Shown piece after piece: positions 41,854-51,868 of a stretch of DNA of 64,000 bases. This stretch comes from Pythium myriotylum (Eukaryota > Oomycota > Peronosporomycetes > Pythiales > Pythiaceae), in assembly GCA_023091665.1 (NCBI GenBank), contig JALJCQ010000013.1:434001-498000 (forward strand). Direction: 5' to 3'. How positions within the stretch are numbered: the first letter of the stretch is position 1; each line of letters opens with the position of its first letter. A program made the translations under genes and the position numbers. The notes beneath the pieces are model-generated. The model had not been told where the DNA came from. It saw nothing but the letters and a program-made list of their open reading frames with translations, and ran no database searches.

Positions 41854-43499
41854 TCAGATACCCACCCAACTAAATGCTCCAAGTCGGCTTGCATGACTAG
41901 CACAAGGTACCACATCATCATCAGGCGCGAAAACTCGCCAATGCTTCTGCAGCGCAAATGCGAATATCTGCATCGCCGATACCCGTTGCAGCCGACGGTC
42001 CAGCACAACGCAAAATAGAATAAATGATGTCAACTCGAGAGCGGAGTACATGGCAAGGTTCAATATTGTCTCGCGGACGCGCTCATCGGACGCGTTCTTG
42101 AACTGGACATAGAAGACGCGATTCGGCATCTTGCTGATCGCAATCACATAAATTGCTGGTCAGAAGCAGCATGAAAAATGAGTCCCATCACTGATCATGG
42201 TCTATCCAGATACTAGGAATCCTTACTGTAAACACACGGAATGGCGACTTCGACAAACTCGATGAGCACGTAGAATTCGATCATGTGGAGCATCTTGAGT
42301 GCGTTTTTCACGCAAACGAGTCCCGATTCTTCTGTTTTCGTCAGCTGAGGACCACTCTGAGGAACATTGGGGACGACAGTGGCAATCGAGTTTCGCTGCG
42401 TCGACAAGTGGCGGTCTCTCCTTACACCATAGCATTTGGCTTCCGTTTCGTCCATTAAGTGACGAGGTACAGAAATTTAGGAGTGGCAGCGGATTTGAGG
42501 GCTTCTATCAAGTACATACAGGGTGTAGTCGACAACACCTAACTCAGAAGGCGATGATTTAGAAGCGCCAGAAAACTGCTCGAGCTGCTCACTTTTGTAT
42601 CTCTCGAGCTCTGTACCGCTCTTCGCTGCCTCATTTATACGTCTGACGACGAGAGCAATATCCGCGTACGCAATTATCGCTTGAACGAGATCAATCACCA
42701 TGATCGTACCCACAGACGCACTTCCTTTGGCTTGTTGAGTAGTGACAGAGACGAATACCGAGTGGAATACGTCGATGTTTGCAACAATGGTGCTTGGCGT
42801 GAGGTCTTCGACGTAGTAGAGTCCCTGCTTCGTCTTGAGTTTGAATAACAGTTTGACCAATGGCAGAACAATAGCACCAGTGGCTTAAGACCCTCTCGTG
42901 CTTGACAGAAGAGGATATAGTAAGCGGTATAGGTTGCGAATACCAGCAACTGGATACGAACAACCTTCGAGTAGCAGAGAACTTGCGCCTTTGTGAGCGG
43001 ATCGCGTTGTAAGACATCCCTCCAAAGAATGCTGAACGTCGCGACTGCTGAGATGACTGATGCGATCTGGATAGCAAACATAGCAAAGGGTGTCGGGAAC
43101 ACCCACAAAGCACCAAGCCCGGTGAAGGTAACCATCGCAACCACACACACCACGGCATAGATGGTTATTATTCGCGCGGTCGGTAGCGGGATTGAGGGTA
43201 AGCTTTCATGCGCTTGACAGTGGAGTACAGACATGCGAAGAAGGATCAGCCCCAACACCCGGACAAAGATCCCCGGGCCCTGTTGGAATAAGCCCCGCGG
43301 AAGGGGGCTCAAGTGGAATGGCGTCAGCGAGCAATATAACGAGAAGACCCGGAAGCGGTGTGATTAGCATGCTCGTGAAGTTTCTAAGCCGCGTTGAGGT
43401 GGCGCTGTGAGTCACTACCTCCCGCAAGCGCTCGAGCGAATACTGGCCGTGGAGTTCGACTTGGATGCTCTCCCATGCCGCAAGGACGCTGTTCTTCAT
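41854..43499 (-). pseudogene. multi-membrane-span oomycete protein, frameshifted
   Basis: Starts at 43499 (MKNSVLAAWESIQVELHGQYSLERL) and runs through RLRNFTSMLITPLPGLLVILLAD, PLEPP. It then needs a frame change near 43290 to reach GPGIFVRVLGLILLRMSVL and several hydrophobic spans (IITIYAVVCVVAMVTFTGL; FAMFAIQIASVISAVATF; RIQLLVFATYTAYYILF), and another near 42880 to reach VKLLFKLKTKQG and IVANIDVFHSVFVSV. Further exon-like pieces lie at 42455-42213 and 42147-41854. The pattern resembles a large uncharacterised oomycete family of membrane proteins. With at least two coding breaks it is probably a pseudogene. Some 3' breaks may be introns. Confidence 0.5.
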
Positions 43500-43728
43500 G
43501 GTCGGGGGATCTCTGATTCACCGATATTCTTGGGATAGACCACCTGCTTTTCGGACGGTATTTTGGGATTTCAGGCCCAAGTTTTCCTGGCGGCTGGATG
43601 TTGGGCCTGTTGTTGAGACCGGCGATCCGGACATCCGTTCCGAAGTGGGAATATTTGGGGCTTTTCCTAAGATGCATTTCATTGGTGGTTGGGCTGCGGT
43701 AGATCGCGATCCATCAGCTCAAGTGGAG

Positions 43729-45021
43729 TCAGCGTTGCTTCTCTTGATCACGCAGGATAGTCACCGCTGACGTCCAGCGAATTTGGTCGATCCTGCGAGT
43801 GCGACCGGCCGGCGTCGTTCTCGCCAACTCAAACGAAGCACACGCTGCCTTAAATGCTTCATATACCTCAGCCAATGTGGGGCGAGCACTCGCAGGGATT
43901 CCTGGTACGTGCGCGAGCAGCTTGCTCATGATGTATTTCAAATCTGATAACCGCTTGCGCTCATTCTTCGTGGACAGTTCAAACGACGGCATAAAGCGGA
44001 GTGGGGGATTTCCACAGAACCACTGCTACCACACCGTGTATAGCGTCCCGTCTGGCAGCTTGGACGGATGGCTACCACGAGTGAGACGTCCTCGGTGGGC
44101 GCGCAATACCGTTGCCGGTCTCTCTTCTTCCTGCCTTGGGATTGGCGGTTGCTCGGCACGTGTGCACACACTGCTTCTGTCAATACGCTCAAGCATAGCT
44201 AGTGCACCTGTATCTTGCAGTGCTTCGCGCACTGCAGTGTTGATCTCTTGTCTTGTGCTCTCGCGGTCAGGAGTTGCTGCTGCGGCTGCTCGGACTTCAA
44301 TTTGCTGTGGCAGTGCTGACACAGCGGTCACGAGAGCGCGAATCTCCGATGCGAATTTGTTGAGTGTAACAAGCATGTTGACATGCGGTGGGACACCAGT
44401 GGGTCTCATGTTGCAATTTCCATCACACCGAACGCGAGGCAGCAGTTGGTTTTTGAGGTCAACATTTTGGAAGTAGCGTGTGTGTCGGAGCGGGTGGGTT
44501 GGTGGGAGGGATACCAATAGGTACTGGTCATGGTAGAGCAATGACGCAAAGCAAAACAGCGCAATTGACGGTGCCACTGAGTGGAGAGCTGGGTACACGT
44601 CGCGGACTGCGTCGAGCACGGCGTTGTCAACGGTATCAAAGTGGGGAGGGAGCAATGCAAAGTCGGGCTTGTCAACGGGTAGCCCACATGCTGTGCGTCC
44701 GACATGCTGGTCACCGGCAGCCTCGTACTGACAATACGTTTCATGAACAGCTCCAGTTGACCAGCCAGCTCGCGTGCGGACGGACGCTGACGTTGGGCAC
44801 GCCGTCGAGCCAGAAGAGCAATACGTTGCAGATCCTTTACGAATGGAGTGGGTGCCGATATCATCGGGAGACAAACCGAGCTCGATCAACAACGTAGACA
44901 GTGGTGGTCGCGACAGGACAAGATGCATGCGCTTCCGGAAGCGTTCGGACTGGCCGTCGCCGGGGAAAATCTGTGTCGTGCTGATTGTGGAGAAGCAAGC
45001 AAAGTAGATGGCGAGGCTCAT
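43729..45021 (-). pseudogene. tyrosine recombinase of a Crypton/DIRS-type transposon, with internal stop
   Basis: Minus-strand frame from 45021. Recombinase core: LGLSPDDIGTHSIRKGSATY (HxxR motif), RAGWSTGAVHETYCQYEAAG (containing the candidate nucleophile Tyr), then VGRTACGLP and a long C-terminal region with an Ala-rich coiled-coil-like stretch. A single TAG at 44026-44028 after GTLYTVW interrupts the frame, which then continues uninterrupted to 43729 through CGNPPLRFMPSFEL and KRLSDLKYIMSKL. The N-terminal part before LAIYFACF is missing. It represents a different recombinase family from the element at 37968-39789. Confidence 0.65.
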
Positions 45022-45059
45022 CTTCGTCGCTCATGCTCGCTTGCTGGAAAGGCAATGGC

Positions 45060-45637
45060 GTGAACCCATGAGACCTTCGAGGAGACTTCAACGTGACAGC
45101 TCCAAGTTTGGAGTACGACTGCCTGTCACTTAACCTAACCCACCCTGTCGTCCCAAGAGTCCCAAAAATTCCCGACACATCTCTGAATTCACTTGTGCTA
45201 GTTGGGTGAGCCGCTATTTTTAGCTATCCTTATGCGTCGGAGGGAGCGAGATCTATTCTTGGCAATGAAACCATCGCGATATCTTGTGCCAATTTGGATC
45301 GTCTGTCCACACGCACTCGCATTTTTAGTTCTCTGCAGCCCCAGGCCATCGATTGGCACCGTGATATACTAGTAAGAGTTTCAATAGGGCTCTAGATGTC
45401 GTGTAACTATGTGTAGAGTGGACAAGGAACTCGTCAGAATCCGTGAGCTTCTCGACTGGAATTGATTGCGTTGAAGTGGGGCCTTCAAGTTCGAGTTGAT
45501 CAAATGATAATCAACGACATTATCTGTCTTCCTCCGCAGACCGAATCCGCCGTCACCCTTACGAATCCAGATACTTGCAAAATTCCTTCCAAGCCCACAA
45601 TCTGACCCTCTCACTTTCAAACTCATGAACCCTTTCC
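45060..45637. other. intergenic region without a recognised gene
   Basis: About 580 bp between the transposon remnant and the dehydrogenase-like gene; only short unsupported frames. Confidence 0.4.
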
Positions 45638-46608
45638 ATGACCTCATCAACGTCTTCTCCCGTGATCCTCGTCGTCGGTGTTACAGGCTTTTGTGGCTCC
45701 AACACGCTTCGCTGGCTCTCGTCGAAACTGGCGTCGTCGCCCACGGAGATTCCGTCCAAGTTCGGTTCTGCGGTGCCTCGACTGACGCGCGATGCCACGA
45801 CTGACGCCTCCAAGACGCTCGCGCGGCTACCTTGCATCGTGATGATGGAGAAACTATGGACCGAGATCGACGAGCAGTGGCTGCTCGAGCACCGCATCGT
45901 CCGCGTACTGATGGTGCCGGCGCTCTCACCAACGCATTTTGCCGACGAGTCGCGCTTCTACGTGGCCTGCAAGCACGCCAACGTCGGGTACGTCGTCAAG
46001 ATCTCGACCAGCTCGGCGGGGCTCGTGCCGGACACGCCGCTTGACTACATCTGCACGCACTGGGCCGTCGATCAGCTTCTCCAGGCGATGCCCTCGCTTC
46101 CCTCGACGATCTTGCGGCCAAACGTGTTCCTACCGATATCTACGGTCCGTTCATCGACTCGGCCAGAGCTGCTGGAGCCAGCTCCCCACGTCCAGTTGTG
46201 CGAGTGCTGTACAGTGAGAAGGCAGACGTCGCAGCCGTGGACCCTATCGACGTCGGCGGAGCTGCCGCCAAGCTGCTTCTGCTCGCCGATCCATCGTCTC
46301 ACGCCGGGCGCATCTACAATATCGGTGGCCCAAGCGACGTCACGGGCGAAGACATTACGCGTCTCGTCGAGAAGAAGCTCGGCTCGCGTCTCCAAGTCGA
46401 GTACGAGAGCGAGTCGATGCTCCAGGAGCTCACAGCTCACTCCCCCGAGATGGGCCGCATCGCGAGACACCAGCTCACCAACTACCCCCGCAAAGGTCTC
46501 AGCGGACTCGCCGGCGGTGGCGCACAGGTCGAGACGAGCACTGAGCTACTCGCGCTCGGCCTGCCGCGCACGACACTCGAGAGCTTCGTCGACCAGGCTC
46601 TCGAATAA
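45638..46608 (+). pseudogene. NAD(P)-binding-fold (NmrA/epimerase-like) protein, one frameshift
   Basis: The N-terminal half starts at 45638 with a Rossmann motif VILVVGVTGFCGSNTLRWL (GxTGxxG) and continues through VGYVVKISTSS and the NmrA-like LRPNVFLP. The frame is then lost near 46120-46130. The rest is in another frame from DIYGPFIDSARAAGA, through DPIDVGGAAAKLLL and RIYNIGGPSDVTGEDI, to the stop at 46608. One missing base would join the two halves; no intron fits. Read as an atypical short-chain dehydrogenase or regulator either broken by an indel or carrying a sequencing error. The family binds NAD(P) and may sense redox state; the specific role is unknown. Confidence 0.6.
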
Positions 46609-46676
46609 AGGCAGTTTTCGTTTTCGTTGCCAAGTAATGTCGATTGATCATCAATAAGAAAACCCCCCAGAGACTT

Positions 46677-46982
46677 TCACACGAGCAGTCCGCAAAAGCG
46701 CTCGTACTCGCACACGAGGCACTGCAGCTGGTCGTTTTGCTGCTGCAGCTCGGCGACGCGTCGACGCAGCGCGCGCGTCTCTTTTGAGCATTGCGCTTGC
46801 GTTTCGTCGCTGGCGATGCTCGTTCTCGGCCGTTTCGGCGCGGAAACGCGCGCTTGTTGCGTGGTTGCGACCCGCAGGACGATTTCGGCGTCGCGGACGC
46901 ACGAAGGCGGTGGCGAGGCGAGCATCGCGGCGAGGATGGCGTCGCCCTCGAGCGGCACGTCGGTGAGGTTGACGAGGTCCAT
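46677..46982 (-). CDS. small coiled-coil (leucine-zipper-like) protein
   Basis: 101 residues from the Met at 46982; an upstream Met at 47192 gives 171 residues, but the extra part is not obviously protein-like. The C-terminal half is basic then heptad-patterned: RPRTSIASDETQAQCS, KETRALRRRVAELQQQNDQL, then CLVCEYERFCGLL. This recalls the end of a bZIP leucine zipper, but the basic DNA-contact region is not convincing. Possible partial or divergent bZIP-type regulator, low certainty. Confidence 0.45.
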   Translation of the reverse strand: MDLVNLTDVPLEGDAILAAMLASPPPSCVRDAEIVLRVATTQQARVSAPKRPRTSIASDETQAQCSKETRALRRRVAELQQQNDQLQCLVCEYERFCGLLV

Positions 46983-47204
46983 GAGCGTCCGGAGAAAGTG
47001 ATGGAGATCCAGAGAAAGTGACGAGCGTCCGGAGAAAAGTGACGGGCGTCGGGTTCTCGGAACTTGATGGACGCCAACGTTGAAGTTGGCTGGAAGATTT
47101 GCATCGAGTTTTGCAAAAGTGGCATTCCACAGGGACGTTTCGATTGGATGAAACAACGGATCAATTGGAATTACGGTAACAAAGTACTTCAATACGTTAA
47201 TCAG

Positions 47205-48833
47205 TCACCTCGGGATCGAGAGTGGGTGGGCCTCGGTGTTGAACACGTGCGTGTCGAGGCTCACGTGCTTGTTGTCGGCGTCGAAGAGTAGGAAGAGGTA
47301 CTTGAGCGTCTCGGCCGTGAAAAACGTCTCCATTCGGTCGTTTTGCACTCGCTCCAATGCCCATTTTCGCTGGTGTTCGTCTGCGATCGCATTGACGTCC
47401 TCGTCGTTCTCCACATTGCGCAGTCCCGAGTACGCGAGCGGCGTCTTGCAGCGCTTCTCGATGGACGAGAAGATATTCCAGCCCCATTGCTGGTACACTG
47501 GATCGCCTGTGAGCTGGTGGAGGATGTACAGGCTCTCGACGACCTCGGGACGAAGCAGGTACTGCGCATCCATGCCGGACGTGAGCTCCGGACCGGTGAG
47601 ATACTCGGGCGCCAATCCAGTCGGCTGCCGTGCGTAGAGCTCTTCGTAGCATGTCTTCATGAGACGCTTCGCGATCGTGAGATGTCGCTCACTACGACTT
47701 GCGTCCTCGTGGTCGAGTCGTTTGGCGCCGAGAGCCAACAAACCGGGGACGAAACACGCTAAATGCTGGAACTTTGGCGTGAACCGCTGCGAGTCGATCT
47801 CGTACTCGCCGATAAATAACTGTCCGCTCGATGTCTCGGCGAGAAGCACTTCCTCGATGCCATCCACGGCATCCAGGTACATTTCTTTGAGAAGTGAGTT
47901 TTGCTGCTCGCCCTTTAGGATCCACACTTTGAGCAAGTACTCGTAGAACGAGTCGCCGCTTCCCCCAAGCGACAATGTCAGTGTATGCGCGCCTGCGTGG
48001 GCCTCCTCGCCATCGAATGCGTAGATCTCGTTCGCAAACAGCCCGAAATACTGGATCCGCTCTTGGTCTCGCAAATACGGGTAGAGTTTTTCGGCGATGG
48101 TACTATACTTGGAGTCGCCGGTCGCGAGTGAGAGATACTCAAACTCGAGCTGATACGAGCCGGACTCAGCGAGTCCGCCCGCCTGATACGTCTTACCGGT
48201 CTTCGTTTCGATCTGGTACTTCGCGCGACCAGTCACTGGATCAATCGCTGGCAGCATTAAGTCCGCGAGCTCGACGGCCTTGGATAGGATGACCTTGTCG
48301 CGCGAGAAATCGTAAGCACTCAGCAGACCGCCCAGTGCACGGATGATCGTCTCAAAGACCGACACAGCCCGCATTTTGTCGAACCGTAGCTCCTCTCGGA
48401 CCCATTTGCGTGCTTGTTCGAACTCGTCCTTGAGGTCCATGATCCAGAGCGTGTCCATGGAGTCGAGGATCATACAACCAATGTTTCCCCATGGATTAAG
48501 TGCATTGCCTCGCATCGGCTCCATCTCATCAGCGCCGAACGCGAGTTCGTGATAGTTGGTCCACACAAAGCGCATCGCGTCCCGCACAGCCTCTCGCTTC
48601 TGCGCAACATTGGCGATCGACCCACGGAGAATCGGTCCACGTAGTGGCCGTTGGCTGGTCGATCTCCACATGAGCGTGGTCAGCGACATCGTGGCGCAGA
48701 GCAGCACGAGCGCGAAGAGCGCGCTGAGCTTGAGTGGCGATCCGCGTCGGGGCAGACTCGCGAGCGACGAGCCCATCGCAGCACTGCGCCGCGCCGCCGA
48801 GAGTCGCGTCCGCCCTTTCGCGACGTCGAGCAT
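47205..48833 (-). CDS. class I alpha-1,2-mannosidase (GH47), Golgi type
   Basis: 542 residues, the usual size for Golgi/ER GH47 enzymes. A short cytosolic N-terminus and one signal anchor (LSALFALVLLCATMSL, about 36-52) predict a type II membrane protein with a lumenal catalytic domain. GH47 hallmarks: NPWGNIGCMILDSMDTLWIM, SVFETIIRALGGLLSAYD, LAESGSYQLEFEYLS, YLLRPEVVESLYIL, ETLKYLFLLFDADN and the calcium-binding Thr in HVFNTEAHPL near the end. The enzyme trims alpha-1,2-linked mannose from N-glycans during glycoprotein maturation. Met at 48776 (MGSSLAS) is an alternative start. Diverges from the acetyltransferase gene at 49000. Confidence 0.92.
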   Translation of the reverse strand: MLDVAKGRTRLSAARRSAAMGSSLASLPRRGSPLKLSALFALVLLCATMSLTTLMWRSTSQRPLRGPILRGSIANVAQKREAVRDAMRFVWTNYHELAFGADEMEPMRGNALNPWGNIGCMILDSMDTLWIMDLKDEFEQARKWVREELRFDKMRAVSVFETIIRALGGLLSAYDFSRDKVILSKAVELADLMLPAIDPVTGRAKYQIETKTGKTYQAGGLAESGSYQLEFEYLSLATGDSKYSTIAEKLYPYLRDQERIQYFGLFANEIYAFDGEEAHAGAHTLTLSLGGSGDSFYEYLLKVWILKGEQQNSLLKEMYLDAVDGIEEVLLAETSSGQLFIGEYEIDSQRFTPKFQHLACFVPGLLALGAKRLDHEDASRSERHLTIAKRLMKTCYEELYARQPTGLAPEYLTGPELTSGMDAQYLLRPEVVESLYILHQLTGDPVYQQWGWNIFSSIEKRCKTPLAYSGLRNVENDEDVNAIADEHQRKWALERVQNDRMETFFTAETLKYLFLLFDADNKHVSLDTHVFNTEAHPLSIPR

Positions 48834-48913
48834 CTCACGTGTCGTGGTCAGGAAGAACGGCTCTCATTGGAAGAAGCTGGCGAAGCAAGCGACCATGATC
48901 CGCATCCAAATCC

Positions 48914-48955
48914 CAAAATCAGGTGATATTGATACCTCAATATCACCTGATTTTG
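48914..48955. repeat. perfect 19 bp palindrome in an intergenic leader
   Basis: Arms 48914-48932 and 48937-48955 are exact reverse complements around a 4-base loop TACC. It ends 44 bases before the chosen start of the acetyltransferase, so it would form a strong hairpin in that mRNA's leader. Confidence 0.92.
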
Positions 48956-48999
48956 AGAAATGCAACGCTGGACATGAGCAATTCGATCGACAAAAAGAA

Positions 49000-49545
49000 A
49001 TGCTGAACGAGCGACGCGACGTCAAGATCCGCAGCTACGCGCCGACCGACTTCGGCGTCGTGCGCGAGCTGTACATCGATGGCATGTACACGTACTGTCC
49101 TCCGGGGGAGAACGACTTGCTGAGAGAGTATGTGGACCGCACGCTGGGCGAGGACATGGCCGAGGCCGGCATTGAGGCGACCTACTTCGGCTCGGGCGGC
49201 CACTTCTGGGTCGCGACGGTCGCTAGCGATGAAGGCCGCCAAGAGATCATTGGGACGATCGCGATTCAGGGCAAGGGAGACGGCCGAGGCGAGCTTCGTC
49301 GCCTGTCTGTGAAGGACAACTACCGCCGCCAAGGACTCGCACGCAAGCTTGTTGCTCATTTGGAGAACTGGGCGAAGGACCAAGGGTGGAGCGTTGTGGA
49401 ACTCAATACTGGATGGGAGATGGGACCAGCGCTGCAGTTATACGACTCGCTGGGCTACAAGTTTACACACAAATTCATCTTCTCCACGGATCCGTACGGC
49501 GCATCGCATTTCTACGAAAAGTCACTACGCGAAAGGCAACAATAA
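49000..49545 (+). CDS. GNAT-family N-acetyltransferase
   Basis: 181 residues from the Met at 49000, where family similarity begins (DVKIRSYAPTDFGVVRELY). The acetyl-CoA-binding signature is seen in LRRLSVKDNYRRQGLARKLV (Q/RxxGxG/A type), preceded by IIGTIAIQGK and followed by VVELNTGWEMGPALQLYDSLGY. Acetylates an amine using acetyl-CoA; the substrate cannot be told, and no signal peptide is seen. The frame stays open upstream to 48556, with another Met at 48895, but that stretch would translate the palindrome at 48914-48955 and overlaps the promoter side of the mannosidase gene, so the later start is preferred. Confidence 0.82.
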   Translation: MLNERRDVKIRSYAPTDFGVVRELYIDGMYTYCPPGENDLLREYVDRTLGEDMAEAGIEATYFGSGGHFWVATVASDEGRQEIIGTIAIQGKGDGRGELRRLSVKDNYRRQGLARKLVAHLENWAKDQGWSVVELNTGWEMGPALQLYDSLGYKFTHKFIFSTDPYGASHFYEKSLRERQQ

Positions 49546-50058
49546 AGGCTCTCATCGTTGAAACTTGTCCTGTAATCAGGTGCGTGGTGTGAAATTTACC
49601 TTTTGGTAAACACAGCATGGACACAAAGTGATCGAAGTTTGTTGAGGTCCTCGTAGCAGAATACCATGACCGAGCTGTGAAGTAAAAACAACTTCCTTGT
49701 AGCAACAAATATTTTTTTCAGAAAACTGGGACCCAGTACATGTCTACGAGGAGGCCAAGTCGTTATCGTACGCGAAGCAGTGTCCAATCGCTTCGTATCC
49801 AGCAATTATACCTGCCTTCTCGAGTTTTAGCGTTTCTTAATGTAGCACATCGGCATTTTTGCAAGTGTTCCGTCTCCAACAAAATGCATCATGAGCTCCA
49901 ACAAACCGTGCCTCGCACTTCTGTTCTCTGTCATGTAAATTGGTATAGACACATATCCGCCAAGCAAATTCGGACACTCATTCTAACCAAGCACTGTTCA
50001 TTATTTACTCATACGTGCAAATTTGTGCGCACCTGAAGTGGTTCGATGGAGTATACAA
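49546..50058. other. intergenic region between convergent genes
   Basis: About 510 bp of 3' flanks of the acetyltransferase and LPMO genes; AT-rich, no gene recognised. Confidence 0.45.
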
Positions 50059-50853
50059 CTAGTTGCGGCGAGTTCGAGGCTTGCACTTCTTCCCCGGGGC
50101 CTGGGAGGCCTCACCAGCAACAGGGGCTGGGGTCGGGGCTTGAGAAGCGGGCTGAGGAGCAGGTTGAGGTGCAGGTTGGGGTGCAGGCTGCGAAGCAGGT
50201 GCAGGTGCTGGATTTGACGGCGTCGTAGAGTTGCCTGAAGACGGCGATGTTGCCGATGAGCTACCGCCCGAACCCCCCTTGAGCCACAGACAGTTGATGT
50301 ACACCTGCCACGGATCGCCCGTCATACCCAACCAGTAAAACGTGAAACGGTCCGCGCCCTTGCACTTGCTGTTGTCGAACGGAATCGTCACCGGGCCTTT
50401 CTCACCAAACTTGGTCTGACAGTCCAGTTCGTACATGACTTTGGTGTTGTCGCACCAGATCTCGCACGGACCGCCGTGACCGATACCGGAGAAAGTGATC
50501 TGCGGCGGCAGCTCCACACGCTTTGCGTCATCCTTGATCGTGTTGCCGCACTCGAGCGAGGCCTTGGTGTTAGCGAGCGGCTTCTGTTTGTCCATGATGA
50601 GCTCCTTGATGGACTTGTACTTGGACTTGGGAAAGGCGTCGGCGAATGCCGCAATGTTACCTGGCTGGCCGTAGCCGTACTTTTGGTTGTCGACTTTGCC
50701 GAAAACGGCCGGACCATCGAGCTCTGCGGTGAAGCCGCTGTCAGCGTAGATGCCAACCCAAACAGCCTCCGGGTTCACGATGTTGCCGTGGCCGAAGGCT
50801 TCTTCTAGGGATGCTAGAACTAAGAGAAGTGGGGCGACGCAGAGGAACTTCAT
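50059..50853 (-). CDS. AA17-like lytic polysaccharide monooxygenase 1
   Basis: 264 residues. Signal peptide 1-21, so the mature protein starts at His22 (HGNIVNPEAVWV), the first copper ligand of the LPMO histidine brace. The second brace His is probably in GIGHGGPCEIWCDN, and the axial aromatic is in RFTFYWLGMTGDPWQ; paired Cys are spread through the domain (about 22-195). This arrangement fits family AA17, oomycete LPMOs reported to oxidise pectic homogalacturonan. A Pro/Ala repeat linker (PAPQPAPQP) and a basic end KKCKPRTRRN follow. A secreted cell-wall-degrading enzyme relevant to plant or wall attack. The catalytic-domain DNA is almost identical to LPMO 3 at 57881-59104, but the tail is different. 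Confidence 0.82.
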   Translation of the reverse strand: MKFLCVAPLLLVLASLEEAFGHGNIVNPEAVWVGIYADSGFTAELDGPAVFGKVDNQKYGYGQPGNIAAFADAFPKSKYKSIKELIMDKQKPLANTKASLECGNTIKDDAKRVELPPQITFSGIGHGGPCEIWCDNTKVMYELDCQTKFGEKGPVTIPFDNSKCKGADRFTFYWLGMTGDPWQVYINCLWLKGGSGGSSSATSPSSGNSTTPSNPAPAPASQPAPQPAPQPAPQPASQAPTPAPVAGEASQAPGKKCKPRTRRN

Positions 50854-51269
50854 GGTTGATTCTATGTCGACTGGGATTACTGAGTAGCGACTGGGGGCTT
50901 GAAGTCGAAATCACAAGTGATCAAGTCCCGAGTGGAGACGCTCGCGGTGGAGACACGAGTCGATCCGGACTCTTTACGCGTGACCACATGGACAGATGGA
51001 AGAGGCCTTGACGACAGCAACTGAGCTGGATATCTTGTTGATTAGTCCTCCATTTGTACTGAATTTGGAAGTGCGTGCAAGAACGTAAAAGGGGTTCAAG
51101 AGTGAGCCATCTCGCCAGTTTTGAACGTCCCTGTGCAAGAATCTTGCTTCAACTCCAGTTCACTACGTGGGGTTTGCTATCATATTGTCTTTTATACCAT
51201 ATCACACAGGTGCTCAACTGCCGGGCATCCAAACCGACTCAATCTTGCGAGTATTCATTGTCGTTACCA
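50854..51269. other. intergenic region upstream of LPMO 1
   Basis: About 415 bp; presumably promoter of LPMO 1 and 3' flank of the next gene. No motif singled out. Confidence 0.4.
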
Positions 51270-51868
51270 TCAAGATAGATCCTCGAAGCTGAAGGACGGG
51301 AGTGGAGCAATATTGATAGAAGTAGGGGCTGACTGCTCAGGCTCGCAGCCTAGGGGGAAAGTGTAACCAATTGCAGCTGGAATCGCGTCGGGGCAGCCTT
51401 GCTTTTTTTGGCCAGGCGTCGGAGCCGGCAACGGCTTCAAAATCGGTTGTTCTAGTGGCGGTGCTGTAGTCTTTGGACGAGAAATTGGGGCTGGCAACGG
51501 CTTCAAAACCGGTAGCTGCGGTGGTGGTGCTGTAGTCTTTGGACAAGGGGCAGGAGCTGGCAAAGGCTTCAAGATAGGCAGTTGGAGGGGTGCTATTGTT
51601 GTATTTTGACGAGGAGTCGGAGCTGGCAGTGGCTTTAAAATCGGTAGCTCAGCTGGCTCTCCTGCGGTCTTTTGATCAGGGATTGGAGCAAGCAATGGCT
51701 TCTCGATTGACACATGCGGTGGCGCGCTTGATCTTTTGGATTCAGGGGTGGATCCACTTCGACCAACTGTGCTGGCGGTGGAGCGGGGATCGCGGCACGT
51801 GCCTGGAAGTGAACACTTGGCATTGCGGAGAAAACTCCGAGCGTGAGAAGGAAAAAGGCTGAACGCAT
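51270..51868 (-). pseudogene. LPMO-derived secreted Pro-rich protein lacking the catalytic domain
   Basis: Starts at 51868 with a signal peptide (MRSAFFLLTLGVFSAMPS) that aligns with those of LPMO 2 and 3, but the sequence then goes to QARAAIPAPPP with no His brace or copper domain. After a one-base frame change between about 51770 and 51720 it continues as near-perfect repeats of PILKPLPAPTP type (four copies, about 29 residues apart) and ends with CPDAIPAAIGYTFPLGCEPE and SFSFEDLS. The same C-terminal module closes LPMO 2. So the start and end of an LPMO gene are kept and the middle is replaced. The frame change makes it a pseudogene unless it is a sequencing error. Confidence 0.6.

Noticed and set aside
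46499..47164. 221-residue minus-strand Arg/Ser-rich frame
   Set aside because: Shadow frame overlapping the small coiled-coil gene and the end of the Rossmann-fold gene; composition typical of out-of-frame translation.
48556..48999. N-terminal extension of the acetyltransferase
   Set aside because: Overlaps the mannosidase coding region antisense, translates a palindrome and shows no family similarity.
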